Source: Blastococcus_B deserti (lineage in GTDB: Bacteria; Actinomycetota; Actinomycetes; Mycobacteriales; Geodermatophilaceae). Taken from it: a DNA stretch of 64,000 nt. The position numbers were made by a program, and so were the translations under genes. This document shows, one piece after another, positions 42,263-50,873 of this stretch. The notes under the pieces are model-generated. The model saw only the letters and a program-made list of their open reading frames with translations. It was not told the origin of the DNA and searched no databases. The stretch's first letter is position 1. Each line of letters opens with the position of its first letter. The stretch is from the NCBI RefSeq assembly GCF_042682525.1, contig NZ_JBHUHP010000014.1:62001-126000 (forward strand), given 5' to 3'.

Positions 42263-43273
42263 GTGACCGCGCCGGTGCTGGAGGTCGAGGACCTGCGGGT
42301 GCGGCTGCGCACCCCGCGCGGCACGGCCCACGTGGTCAACGGGCTGAGCTACACGGTCGGGGCGGGGGAGACCGTCGCCGTCGTCGGCGAGTCCGGCAGC
42401 GGAAAGAGCGTCTCGGTGCTCGCGCTGCTGGGCCTCCTGCCGCCGCGGGTGGCCACGGTGACCGGCCGCGCGCTCCTGCAGGGCGAGGACCTGCTCGCCA
42501 TGTCGCCCGAGCGGCTGCGCCAGGTGCGCGGCCCGGGCGCCGGCATGGTCTTCCAGGACCCGATGACCTCGCTGAACCCGGTGCTGACCATCGGGCGGCA
42601 GCTGGTCGAGGGGCTGCGGGCGCACGGCGACGTGGACAAGGCCACCGCCCGCCGTCGCGCCGCCGAGCTGCTCGGCGAGGTGGGCCTGCCCGACCCGGAG
42701 CGCGCGCTGGACCGCTATCCGCACGAGCTCTCCGGCGGCATGCGCCAGCGCGTGGTCATCGCGATAGCGCTCAGCAACTCACCGGCCCTGCTCATCGCCG
42801 ACGAGGCGACGACGGCGCTGGACGTGACCGTGCAGGCGCAGATCATCGACCTCGTCGAGCGCCTGCAGTCCGACCGCGGCACGGGCGTCATCTGGATCAC
42901 CCACGACCTCGGCGTCGTCGCCGGCATCGCCGACCGGGTGCTGGTCATGTACGGCGGGCGGTGCGTGGAGGACGGCACGGTGGACGACGTCCTCGAGCAC
43001 CCCGCGCACCCGTACACCCGCGGCCTGCTCGGCTCGCTGCCCGACCTCGCCGCGCCCGCCGGCCCCGACGGCGAGGTGCCGGAGCTCACCACGGTGCCGG
43101 GCCTCCCGCCCCCGCCCACCGACCTGCCGCCCGGCTGCGTGTTCTGGCCGCGGTGCCCGGTGCGGGGCGACGCGCGGTGCGAGACCGAGCAACCGCCGCT
43201 CGCCGTCGTGGGGACCTCGGCCGGGACGCTGCCGCACCGGGCGGCGACGTGGTGCTCGGAGGAGGTCTCGTGA
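42263..43273 (+). CDS. ABC transporter ATP-binding protein, DppD/OppD type
   Basis: 336 residues from GTG 42263; GTG 42218 is an in-frame alternative. Walker A is GESGSGKS, the Q-loop FQDPMTSLNP, the signature L-S-G-G-M-R-Q-R, Walker B LLIADEATTALD and the switch His in WITHDLGV. The C-terminal PPGCVFWPRCPVRGDARC is the oligopeptide-type Cys cluster, which in relatives can bind an iron-sulfur cluster. Powers uptake with the next ATPase. Confidence 0.95.
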   Translation: MTAPVLEVEDLRVRLRTPRGTAHVVNGLSYTVGAGETVAVVGESGSGKSVSVLALLGLLPPRVATVTGRALLQGEDLLAMSPERLRQVRGPGAGMVFQDPMTSLNPVLTIGRQLVEGLRAHGDVDKATARRRAAELLGEVGLPDPERALDRYPHELSGGMRQRVVIAIALSNSPALLIADEATTALDVTVQAQIIDLVERLQSDRGTGVIWITHDLGVVAGIADRVLVMYGGRCVEDGTVDDVLEHPAHPYTRGLLGSLPDLAAPAGPDGEVPELTTVPGLPPPPTDLPPGCVFWPRCPVRGDARCETEQPPLAVVGTSAGTLPHRAATWCSEEVS

Positions 43274-44310
43274 GTGACGTGCTCGTGTCGGCCCGCGGGC
43301 TGGAGGTGCACTTCCCGGTGCGGTCGGTCGGGCTGCGCCGGGCCCCCACCGGGGTGCTGCGCGCGGTCGACGGCGTGGACCTCGACATCCACCGCGGCGA
43401 GACCCTCGGGCTGGTGGGGGAGTCCGGCTGCGGCAAGTCCACGCTCGGCAACGCCCTCCTGCACCTGGTGCCGCCCACCGGGGGCACGATCACCTTCGAC
43501 GGCACCGACATCACGACGCTGGACCGGCGCGGGCTCAAGGAGATGCGGCGCCGGGCCGGCATGGTGTTCCAGGACCCGTTCGCCTCCCTCGACCCCCGCC
43601 GGACGGTCGCGCAGACGGTCGCCGAGCCGCTGGAGGTGCACGGGCTCCGGTCGGGACGGCGGGAGCGCGCGGCCCGCGTCGGCGAGCTGCTGGAGCTGGT
43701 CGGCCTCGATCCCGCCGTCGCCGGGCGGTATCCGCACGAGTTCTCCGGTGGCCAGCGCCAGCGGGTGGGGATCGCCCGGGCGCTGGCCGGCGAGCCGGAC
43801 TTCCTGGTCTGCGACGAGGCCATCGCCTCGCTGGACGTCAGCGTGCAGGCCCAGGTGCTCAACCTCCTGCGGCGGCTGCAGCGCCGGCTGGGGCTGACCC
43901 TGCTGTTCATCTCGCACGACCTGTCGGCCGTGCGGCACCTGTCGGACCGGATCGCGGTCATGTACCTGGGGCGGGTCGTCGAGATCGGTCCGGCGGCGGC
44001 CGTCGGGTCGGACCCGAAGATGCCGTACACGCAGGCCCTGCTGTCCGCCGTCCCGGTGCCGCACCCCTCCCTCGAGCGGGCCCGGCAGCGGATCGTGCTG
44101 CGCGGGGACGTCCCCTCGCCGTCCGCCGTCCCCAGCGGCTGCCGGTTCCGGACCCGCTGCCCCTACGTGTTCGAGCCCTGCCCGGACGTCGATCCGGCGC
44201 TGCAGCCGGTGGGGGCACCCGGTCAGGTGGCGGCCTGCCACCTGCACGGCGTGGTGGGCCGCCCCGTGGGGGACCGGACGCCGGCGGGGATCACCGCTCC
44301 CGAGGGGTGA
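43270..44310 (+). CDS. ABC transporter ATP-binding protein, DppF/OppF type
   Basis: 346 residues from GTG in a GTGA overlap. Walker A GESGCGKS, Q-loop FQDPFASLDP, signature F-S-G-G-Q-R-Q-R, Walker B LVCDEAIASLD, switch FISHDLSAV. The C-terminal SGCRFRTRCPYVFEPC again carries the Cys cluster. It closes the five-gene importer, and its TGA stop is embedded in the left arm of a family B repeat. Confidence 0.95.
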   Translation: MSDVLVSARGLEVHFPVRSVGLRRAPTGVLRAVDGVDLDIHRGETLGLVGESGCGKSTLGNALLHLVPPTGGTITFDGTDITTLDRRGLKEMRRRAGMVFQDPFASLDPRRTVAQTVAEPLEVHGLRSGRRERAARVGELLELVGLDPAVAGRYPHEFSGGQRQRVGIARALAGEPDFLVCDEAIASLDVSVQAQVLNLLRRLQRRLGLTLLFISHDLSAVRHLSDRIAVMYLGRVVEIGPAAAVGSDPKMPYTQALLSAVPVPHPSLERARQRIVLRGDVPSPSAVPSGCRFRTRCPYVFEPCPDVDPALQPVGAPGQVAACHLHGVVGRPVGDRTPAGITAPEG

Positions 44311-44368
44311 TCATCGGCACATCGCCCGCCGACGCGCCGGGTGGAGGCGGCCGTGCCCCGATGATCGA
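44308..44368. repeat. Family B palindromic repeat, copy 2
   Basis: GATCATCGG (44309-44317) and CCGATGATC (44358-44366) enclose about 40 nt. As in copy 1 at 7790 the TGA stop of the upstream gene forms the first bases. The right halves of the two copies are similar (GGAG-CGGCCG-...-CCGATGATCGA). Confidence 0.7.
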
Positions 44369-44422
44369 GCCGGAGTGACGCACGTCGTGCCCGACCCCCC
44401 CCCGTCGACAGGAGGAGATGCG

Positions 44423-45397
44423 ATGCGCCGCAGGACGGCCGCACTCATGGCCGCGCCGCTGCTGCTCGCCGTCGCGTGCGGTGGCGCCGAGGACGCGGAC
44501 GTCGGCGCCGGCGTGACGGCGACGGAGGAGCTCGAGGAGGTGACCGTGGGCGTCATCCCCACCGTCGACGTCGCCCCGCTCTACCTCGGTGAGGAGAAGG
44601 GCTTCTTCGCCGACCAGGGCATCGACCTCACGTTCGAGGCCGGCCGGGGCGGCGCCACGATCGTCCCCGGCGTGATCAACGGCCAGTACGACATCGGCTT
44701 CAGCAACATGGTCTCGCTGCTGCAGGCGGCGGAGCAGGAACTGCCGCTGGAGCTGGTCGGCAGCGGGGTGGCCTCGACCGGCGTGCCGGGGGCGGACTTC
44801 GCCGCCGTCGTCGTCCTGCCCTCGAGCGGGATCACCGACGCCGCCGGGTTGGCCGACAAGCGGATCGCGGTCAACACCCGCAACAACATCGGGACGACGA
44901 CGGTCAACGAGTCCATCCGGACCGCGGGGGCCGACCCGTCCGGTGTGGAGTACGTCGAGGTGCCTTTCCCGGACATGCCCGAGGCGCTCGCCGACGGGGA
45001 CGTCGACGCGATAGCGGTCGTCGAGCCCTACCTGACGATGGCCACGGCCGACGGCGCGGTCGTCGTCGCCTCGAACCTCGTGGACGCCGTCCCGGGGTTG
45101 ACCGTTGCCGCGTACTTCACCAGCCGCGAGCTCGCGACGGAGGAGCCCGACCTGGTCGAGCGGTTCACCATCGCCCTGGAGCAGTCCCTGCAGTACGCGT
45201 CCCAGCACGGCGACGAGGCGCGCGCGGTCCTGCGGTACTACATGGAGACCGAGATCGACCAGGCGGTGCTCCGGTCGATGACGCTGCCGGCCTGGCCCAC
45301 CGAGTTCGACCGGTCCTCGGTGCAGCGGCTGGCCGACCTGGCGATCGAGGACGGCCTGCTGACGGAGGAGCCCGACCTGGACGCGCTGCTGCCGTGA
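44423..45397 (+). CDS. Orphan NMT1/SsuA-type ABC substrate-binding lipoprotein
   Basis: 324 residues, ATG with AGGAGGAG 6 nt upstream. Lipobox L-L-A-V-A-C (~20), then VTVGVIPTVDVAPLYLGEEKGFFADQGIDLTFE and GQYDIGFSNMVSLLQA, typical of the family that binds nitrate/sulfonates/taurine or thiamine precursors. No permease or ATPase of that type follows, so it either pairs with a transporter elsewhere or has lost it. The preceding importer is of a different class. Confidence 0.9.
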   Translation: MRRRTAALMAAPLLLAVACGGAEDADVGAGVTATEELEEVTVGVIPTVDVAPLYLGEEKGFFADQGIDLTFEAGRGGATIVPGVINGQYDIGFSNMVSLLQAAEQELPLELVGSGVASTGVPGADFAAVVVLPSSGITDAAGLADKRIAVNTRNNIGTTTVNESIRTAGADPSGVEYVEVPFPDMPEALADGDVDAIAVVEPYLTMATADGAVVVASNLVDAVPGLTVAAYFTSRELATEEPDLVERFTIALEQSLQYASQHGDEARAVLRYYMETEIDQAVLRSMTLPAWPTEFDRSSVQRLADLAIEDGLLTEEPDLDALLP

Positions 45398-45473
45398 GCC
45401 TCCGGGCGCGCGCCACGGCCCGGGTGTAGCCCGGCTGGTGGCCCCGAGGTCGGCGGCGGACGACGGCGGGCAC

Positions 45474-45479
45474 TAGCCT
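45474..45479 (+). promoter_or_regulatory. Possible -10 of the tRNA-Ser gene
   Basis: TAGCCT lies 11 bases before the first base of the tRNA. No convincing -35 is visible. Confidence 0.35.
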
Positions 45480-45490
45480 CGACCGGGCCA

Positions 45491-45578
45491 GGAGGGCTCG
45501 CCTAGTGGCCGATGGCGGCGGTCTTGAAAACCGCTAGGAGTTCACAGCTCCTCGTGGGTTCGAATCCCACGCCCTCCG
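45491..45578 (+). tRNA. tRNA-Ser, anticodon UGA
   Basis: 88 nt. The acceptor stem GGAGGGC (45491-45497) pairs with GCCCTCC (45571-45577), with discriminator G and no encoded CCA. The anticodon loop CTTGAAA has TGA at 45525-45527. The long variable arm (TAGGAGTTCACAGCTCCTC) marks a class II tRNA-Ser, and the T-arm is GTGGG-TTCGAAT-CCCAC. The flanking accessory DNA suggests the 3' end may have served as an integration site, although I found no second copy of its end. Confidence 0.97.
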
Positions 45579-46033
45579 CGCTCTCGAGCAGGCGCTGTGC
45601 GCTGTCTGCGGGGACTCCCGACGTTCGGTGGGGCGTCGTGCCCGCCGCGAGGCGTCAGCGAGGCTGGTAGGTATCCCTCCGCAGGGCCAGGGAGCGGCCT
45701 CGCACGGTGCGTTCGGCCAGCCAGGCCTGGCTGTACGGGCTGCTCGGGCGGGGCGGCCTTCACCGTCGTCCAGCTCGGTGCCGACCGACACGACGCTCGC
45801 GGCGGCTCCATCGCGGTGCGGACAGGGCTCCGTAACCGGGCAGGCCTGCGGGCGGGTCATACGGGACGGTCGTCCCCTGACCCACGACGTGACCTGCCCA
45901 TCCCGTTGAGGGTTCCCTTCCGTACACACCATCCGCTTGGCGTGGTGGTCAACCGACCCTCGGTGTGGCCTGACCGGTGATCTCTCCGCGCCGTGCTGGT
46001 CTGTACGCCGAATACCGACTCACGGGAGGCGCC
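45579..46033. other. Non-coding stretch downstream of tRNA-Ser
   Basis: About 455 nt with open frames on both strands but none with a ribosome-binding site, a recognisable domain or the strong third-position GC of its neighbours. It has an RBS (GGGAGG) for the next gene at its end. Likely remnant DNA. Confidence 0.5.
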
Positions 46034-46597
46034 ATGCGGAAACTGACCTTCGGCATGAACCTGACCCTGGACGGCTACATCGCCGCGCCCGGCGACGACC
46101 TCGGCTGGAGCGTGCCGAGCGATGAGCTGTTCCAGTGGTGGTCCGACCGGGTGGGGGCGACGGGCCTGGCGCTGTACGGGCGCAAACTGTGGCAGACGAT
46201 GAGCTCCCACTGGCCGACCGCCGACCAGCAGCCCGGCGCCACACCGGCGGAGATGGAGTTCGCCCGCCGCTGGCGGGATATGCCGAAGGTGGTGTTCTCC
46301 TCCACGATCAGCGCGGTCGACTGGAACGCCCGCCTGGTCACCGGCGACGCGGTCACCGAGATCACCCGGCTCAAGGCCGAGGACGGCGGCCCGATGGACA
46401 TCGGCGGCGCCACACTCGCCGCAGCGGCGATGCGGGCGGGGCTGATCGACGAGTACGCGATCGTCACTCACCCGGTCCTGGTGGGCGGCGGCACGCCGTT
46501 CTTCACGGCCCTGGACAACTGGGTGAACCTGACCCTGGTGCAGACCCGGACGTTTCCCGACGGCGTGGTCCTGACCAGGTACGAGACCGGGCACTGA
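46034..46597 (+). CDS. Dihydrofolate reductase family protein (RibD C-terminal-like)
   Basis: 187 residues, ATG with GGGAGGC upstream. MRKLTFGMNLTLDGYIAAPGDDLGW opens the RibD_C/DHFR-like fold; LALYGRKLWQTM, KVVFSST and D-I-G-G-A-T-L-A-A-A-A-M-R-A-G-L-I-D-E-Y complete it. NADPH-dependent reductase by family; the substrate is unknown. Single gene in an otherwise degraded area. Confidence 0.88.
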   Translation: MRKLTFGMNLTLDGYIAAPGDDLGWSVPSDELFQWWSDRVGATGLALYGRKLWQTMSSHWPTADQQPGATPAEMEFARRWRDMPKVVFSSTISAVDWNARLVTGDAVTEITRLKAEDGGPMDIGGATLAAAAMRAGLIDEYAIVTHPVLVGGGTPFFTALDNWVNLTLVQTRTFPDGVVLTRYETGH

Positions 46598-46701
46598 GTG
46601 CCCGACGTCGGATCGGCGCGGGCTTCGGGCCGCCCGAGGATCTCGTGGCGCTTGTTCCGAGGCGATTGTGATACCGCCGCCGGATCACAGGCCGTGTATG
46701 C

Positions 46702-46950
46702 ATGGGATCGGCTTGCGACACGGCAGCCGTGGAGGACATCGCCGCGGTCGCCCACGAAGCGATCGTGTCTCGCGACTGGGCGACGGTGCGGCATCTTCTC
46801 CACCCGTATCTCCACTGGACCCGGGCCGACGGCGTCGTTGTGCGCGGGCGGAGCAAGCTGCTTGCCATGCTTCAGGGCGACCACTCCGCGCTGGGCCTGC
46901 CGCGATGCGTCGAGCTCCGGGAAGGGCAGATCTACCGCTGGCTCACGTGA
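46702..46950 (+). CDS. Short NTF2/SnoaL-like protein
   Basis: 82 residues, or about 72 from a GTG at 46732. VAHEAIVSRDWATVRHLLHPYLHWTRADGVVVRGRSKLLAML and the end ELREGQIYRW fit a compact nuclear-transport-factor-2-like cone. No ribosome-binding site is obvious. Function not inferable; the fold serves both enzymes and binding proteins. Confidence 0.5.
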   Translation: MGSACDTAAVEDIAAVAHEAIVSRDWATVRHLLHPYLHWTRADGVVVRGRSKLLAMLQGDHSALGLPRCVELREGQIYRWLT

Positions 46951-47055
46951 GCGCCTCGCTGCCGGCTCCCATCCGGAACTCGGCGGGCGACTGCCCTGTC
47001 CCGTCCGAACGTCGCCGTAGCGGGTTCGCCTTACGGGAGGGGCTGCGGGTCGTCG

Positions 47056-47501
47056 GTGGCTTAGCCGTGTAGCGAGTGACCCATAGCGGCCCACCAGTTG
47101 GGCAGCTTGTTCCGTGGTGAGGTCCCGCGTCAGCGACTCGACGACCTTGCGGTGTGACGGCTGGGTGAGCTGAGTGAGCAGTGCGCCCACGAGGAAGTCG
47201 GGCGTTGGACTGACCGGAACGTCGGCGCCTGGCTACATCGAGTGTGCCCAGGTGAAGAGGTTGTACAGCGTGGCATCGTCCTGCCCTCCCAGTAAGGGGA
47301 CGCGTCGCAGGACCGCCAGGGCAGTAGTACACACGGACCACCGACCAGCACGGGCGCCAGCGCTACGACTACACCGCGCCAGCCTTCGACTTCTCCCGTC
47401 AGCTGGTCTATGACGAGGCCGGCTTGGTACTGGCGTATCCCGGCATCGCCGTACGCACCTTCCAACGCGCGCCTCAGCAGATCGATCCACGCGCCCGGCA
47501 A
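47056..47501 (-). pseudogene. Broken gene of unknown family (frameshift and in-frame stop)
   Basis: Coding-like text runs over three pieces on the minus strand: W-I-D-L-L-R-R-A-L-E-G-A-Y-G-D-A-G-I-R-Q from 47501, then after a shift of frame near 47310-47325 LAVLRRVPLLGGQDDATLYN and LFTWAHSM, then past a TAG at 47233-47235 in the same frame DFLVGALLTQLTQPSHRKVV and the segment to GRYGSLATRL. The pieces read naturally end to end, so one ancestral gene was lost by at least two mutations. I do not recognise the family. Confidence 0.6.
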
Positions 47502-47552
47502 GGGATCGGTGGAGCGCGCTGCGCGCGCCTGCCACGGCTTGCCGATCGGGAG

Positions 47553-47723
47553 TCAGGCGGGCTCGGGCACGCCTCCGGTGTCGCCTCCGGGATCCTCCGG
47601 TGTGGATTCGATCGGGGCAGGTGGCAATGGCTCCGGGGCGTCAGGGAGCAACTCTGCCGGATCGTCTGGCACCGGCTCGTTCGGGTTGATGATCGGGTCC
47701 GGCTCCGGGGGTGGCGCGGTCAT
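47553..47723 (-). CDS. Small acidic, proline-rich protein (hypothetical)
   Basis: 56 residues read from ATG 47723: MTAPPPEPDPIINPNEPVPDD, then a P/E/D/G-rich run ending GGVPEPA. Third-position GC is moderate, and no strong ribosome-binding site is seen. The composition is like many short disordered actinobacterial proteins. It could also be chance in degraded DNA. Confidence 0.4.
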   Translation of the reverse strand: MTAPPPEPDPIINPNEPVPDDPAELLPDAPEPLPPAPIESTPEDPGGDTGGVPEPA

Positions 47724-47989
47724 GCCGAGAGTGAACCAGCGTGCCCGTCTCGATGGCGGCCCTCTCGGGACGCTGGCGGCTGGTTCCTGCGGACTGGCTT
47801 AGGTCGCCGTGGGGGTTCCTTCTGCGAATCGGCCAGCAAGGTAATGGCGGCAGCGCATTGGGCGGTCCCTTGGAACCACCGCCCGAAGATCTACGGATGC
47901 GTGCTGTTCTTGGCCGGATGTTCCGGCGGTAGAGGTACCGGTTCTCGCGGTGCCGCGGCGCGCTGGTCGCCCAGGTCATCCGGTGGTCG
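47724..47989. other. Gap between the small protein and the response regulator
   Basis: 266 nt without a supported gene; third-position bias is weak in all frames. Confidence 0.45.
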
Positions 47990-48649
47990 TCAGGCCCCGG
48001 CCCGTACCAGCCCGGCCTCGTAAGCCACCACGACGGCCTGGACGCGACCTCGGACGCGCAGCTTGGTCAGCACACGGGCGACGTGTGTCTTGACTGTGCC
48101 TGTGCCGACCACCAGATGCTCGGCGATCTCGGCGTTGGACATGCCGCGCGCCATGAGAACCAGCACCTCGCGCTCCCGATCGGTGAGCTCGGCGAGCCGC
48201 GGGTCGCTTCGCGCCTGCGGCCGGGACCGCTCGACGAGGTCGGCCAGCAGCCGCCGAGTGATCTGCGGTGCGAGGAGGGCCTCGCCCGAGGTGGCCGTGC
48301 GGACGGCGCCGATCAGCCGCTCGCGCGGCATCGACTTGAGGAGGAACCCAGCCGCCCCGGCCTTGAGCGCGGCGACGAGGGCGTCGTCGGAGTCGAAGGT
48401 GGTCAGCATGACGACGGTGGTGTTCAGGTCGGGATCTGCGGCGATGCGCCGGGCGGCCTGTAGACCATCGATCCCGGGCATGCGGACGTCCAGCAGGGCA
48501 ACGGCGGGATGGTGTTGTCGACACAGGGCAACCGCCTCCGCGCCATCGGCGGCCTCCGCGACCACCTCGAGATCGGGCTCGGTCTCCAGGATCATCCGGA
48601 GTCCTGCCCGGACGAGAGCCTCGTCGTCGGCAAGGAGGACGGTGATCAC
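47990..48649 (-). CDS. NarL/LuxR-family response regulator
   Basis: 219 residues from GTG 48649, overlapping the kinase stop (GTGA). Receiver domain ~2-120 with LLADDEALVRAGL (acidic pocket), phospho-acceptor Asp in VALLDVRMPGIDG (~54), Thr in VMLTTFDSDD and Lys in FLLKSMP. The LuxR-type helix-turn-helix is LTDREREVLVLMARGMSNAEIAEHLVVGTGTVKTHVARVLTKL (~150-195). Activated by the adjacent kinase; the membrane-protein gene at 50044 is a likely target. Confidence 0.95.
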   Translation of the reverse strand: MITVLLADDEALVRAGLRMILETEPDLEVVAEAADGAEAVALCRQHHPAVALLDVRMPGIDGLQAARRIAADPDLNTTVVMLTTFDSDDALVAALKAGAAGFLLKSMPRERLIGAVRTATSGEALLAPQITRRLLADLVERSRPQARSDPRLAELTDREREVLVLMARGMSNAEIAEHLVVGTGTVKTHVARVLTKLRVRGRVQAVVVAYEAGLVRAGA

Positions 48650-49845
48650 CGGCGCGCCGGGGCGATCGGGAGGCTCGCTGTCACCTGCCAGCCGGGGCGG
48701 TCCCCGAGTGGTCCGGCGGCGAGCTGACCGCCGAGCAGGCCCACCCGCTCCTGAAGGCCGGCCAGGCCGAACCCGGAGGAGCCCGTCGACCCGTTGGTCG
48801 CCGCAGTGCTGCCGGCGTCGACGACCTGCACGCGAAGGGCGTCCCGGTCGCGGCACAGGCTGACTTGCACCGGCGCGCCCGGGGCGTGGCGCAGCGCGTT
48901 GGTCAGCGCCTCCTGCACGACCCGGTAGGCGGTCGTGCTCACCGTCGCCGGCAGGTCAGCAGGCAGGTCGATCGCGTGCCAGTCCACGTTCGCGCCGGCG
49001 CCGCGCACCCGCTCCACCAGCTCCGCGACCTCGTCCAGCCCTCCGGCGCCGGGGTCCACGTCGTCGCCCGCGCGGAGCACGTCGAGGACCTGGCGGACGT
49101 CGGCGAGCGCCGTGCGGCCGGCGGCCGCCGCCACGTCCAGCGCTTCGGCCGCCGCCTGCTCGCGGTCACCGAGCCGGGCCTGCGCCGCCTCGGTGTAGAG
49201 CAACATGAGCGTGATGCCGTGCCCGATCACGTCGTGGCACTCCCGCGCGATGCGCCGCCGCTCTGCGGCGGCGGCCTCGGACCGGCGGGCCCGTTCCTCA
49301 ACGGCCCGCAGCTGCTCGGCGGCGAGGCGGCGTTCGGCGACGATCGCGCGGTCCAGGTGCTCGCGGCCGAGGCGGGCCAGCAGCCAGAGCGCGACGGGGA
49401 TGCCCGCGTTGATGACGATGTCGGCGATGTTCCGGCCCTCGGGCTGGGTCAGTGGGTACACGACCGCGTCCGGCAGCACGAGGGCGGCCAGTCCGAGCGC
49501 TGCGGCCCGCCGGGAGCTGGCGTACCAGCCGACCGAGTAGGTCACCAGCAGGTAGACGACGTAGACGGCGGCCGACGGGGCGGTGCCCAGCGCGCCGGTG
49601 GCTGCCATGCCGACGCCGCAGACCGCGGCCGCCAGCGTCGGGCGGGTGCGCCGGAGCGTGACGGATCCGCAGATGCAGGCCAGCAGGAGGTGCTGCAGGA
49701 CGGGTGGGCCCTCGAGGAGATGGGCACGGGCGAACAGCTCGGCCTGGGTCAGCACGAGGAACGCCGTGGCGAGGACGCCGTCCCGGATCGTGACCGGGAG
49801 CGCGCGCCAGCGGGCGCGTGGTCGTCGCAGCCAACCCTCGGGCAC
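48646..49845 (-). CDS. Sensor histidine kinase, HisKA_3 (NarX/DesK-like)
   Basis: 399 residues, GTG start. Four to five membrane helices in ~15-160 form the sensor, followed by a coiled coil (~165-200), the phospho-acceptor E-R-R-R-I-A-R-E-C-H-D-V-I-G-H-G (His at ~205) and an HATPase domain with QEALTNALRHA (N box) and SSGFGLAGLQERV (G box). Co-translated with the response regulator. Sensing must happen within or at the membrane since there is no large external domain. Confidence 0.93.
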   Translation of the reverse strand: MPEGWLRRPRARWRALPVTIRDGVLATAFLVLTQAELFARAHLLEGPPVLQHLLLACICGSVTLRRTRPTLAAAVCGVGMAATGALGTAPSAAVYVVYLLVTYSVGWYASSRRAAALGLAALVLPDAVVYPLTQPEGRNIADIVINAGIPVALWLLARLGREHLDRAIVAERRLAAEQLRAVEERARRSEAAAAERRRIARECHDVIGHGITLMLLYTEAAQARLGDREQAAAEALDVAAAAGRTALADVRQVLDVLRAGDDVDPGAGGLDEVAELVERVRGAGANVDWHAIDLPADLPATVSTTAYRVVQEALTNALRHAPGAPVQVSLCRDRDALRVQVVDAGSTAATNGSTGSSGFGLAGLQERVGLLGGQLAAGPLGDRPGWQVTASLPIAPARR

Positions 49846-50043
49846 GGGTCGATGCTAGGGACCCGGAGACTCTGCGGACGTCTCCCGCGAGGCGGAGAGT
49901 GGATCTGCCGAAAGGCATACGCGGTCTCCGCTGTCCGGCGCGTGAACAGGATCGCGCGACGGATCTGCTGCAGCGCGCCCCCTGCCTAGCGTCCATGCCA
50001 CCGCCGACAGGAAGCCGGCGCGGACCGACCGGAGGGCACCGAC

Positions 50044-50667
50044 ATGACCACCACCACCGTGCAGACCACCGACCGACGGCAGCGGGCGGCGATCGGCGCA
50101 GCAGGCCTGGGCGCCGTGCTGGCCTTCGTCGGTTCGGTGCTGTCCTTTCCGGATCCCCTGGGTGGGTCGGGGACGGCCGCCGAGGCGGCGCGCAGGCTGG
50201 AAGGGACCGCCGTCGACCGGGCGGTGCTGCTCGTCGGCGTCTACGTCCTCCTCGCGACGGTCGTGGTCGCGGCGCTGACCGCAGCCCTGCCCGATCGCAG
50301 CGCCGCCCGGCGAATCGTGCCCGCCCTCGGGGTCGCCCACCTGTTCCTGTTCGCGCTGAGCGCGGCGGGCCTCGGCGGCGCCCGCGCCGCCGGGGACATC
50401 TTCGACGGGGTGACCCCGGCTGCGCTGGAGGCCGGTCTCGTGCTGTCGAACGCGGCGTTCCCGCTCGCTCAGTCGGCCGGCGTGGCCTTCGGCGTCGCGG
50501 TCTTCCTCGCCTCGCGGTCCGCGGATCGGATCCTGCGCGGGCTCGGCGTGGCGGCCGGCGTGATCGCCGTCGGACTCCTGGTGCCCCCGGTCGGCTGGAT
50601 CGTGCTCTACCTGACACCTGCCTGGTTCGCCGTGACCGGCGTCCTGCTGGCGGTCCGCAACCGCTGA
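50044..50667 (+). CDS. Multipass membrane protein of unknown function
   Basis: 207 residues, ATG with GGAGGGC upstream. About six hydrophobic helices (for example AAIGAAGLGAVLAFVGSVLSF, VDRAVLLVGVYVLLATVVVAAL, LGVAAGVIAVGLLVPPVGWI); short loops, no recognisable motif; resembles small DUF4386-like proteins. It faces away from the two-component genes across about 200 nt and could be its target. Confidence 0.75.
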   Translation: MTTTTVQTTDRRQRAAIGAAGLGAVLAFVGSVLSFPDPLGGSGTAAEAARRLEGTAVDRAVLLVGVYVLLATVVVAALTAALPDRSAARRIVPALGVAHLFLFALSAAGLGGARAAGDIFDGVTPAALEAGLVLSNAAFPLAQSAGVAFGVAVFLASRSADRILRGLGVAAGVIAVGLLVPPVGWIVLYLTPAWFAVTGVLLAVRNR

Positions 50668-50873
50668 TCACGAGAAGACACCGCACGCGACGCGGGGCCG
50701 ATCAACTAGTAGTTGGGCGGCCTCGCAGTTCGCTGCCCCGACAGCCGTTGCAGAGATGCCCGACCTGCTTCCGATCACCGTTTCCGCCCGCCACCACGCC
50801 AAGCCGCCCGAGCATGTGAAGCGGCCGGTCAGCGATCCCTATGGGCACGTCAGACCCTGCGCCTGAGTGCGGT
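50668..50873. other. Intergenic region behind the membrane protein
   Basis: Contains only a 36-codon frame (from ATG 50756) with no family likeness. No terminator seen. Confidence 0.4.

Noticed and set aside
45551..45578. Attachment-site duplication of the tRNA-Ser 3' end
   Set aside because: No second copy of GGTTCGAATCCCAC was found downstream in the window.
45534..45932. Minus-strand frame across tRNA-Ser ending in RAWDSNPRGAVNS
   Set aside because: This is the usual spurious translation of a tRNA antisense strand; no RBS or domain.
50756..50866. 36-codon frame MPDLLPITVSARHH...
   Set aside because: No RBS, no family and in a gap; kept as non-coding.
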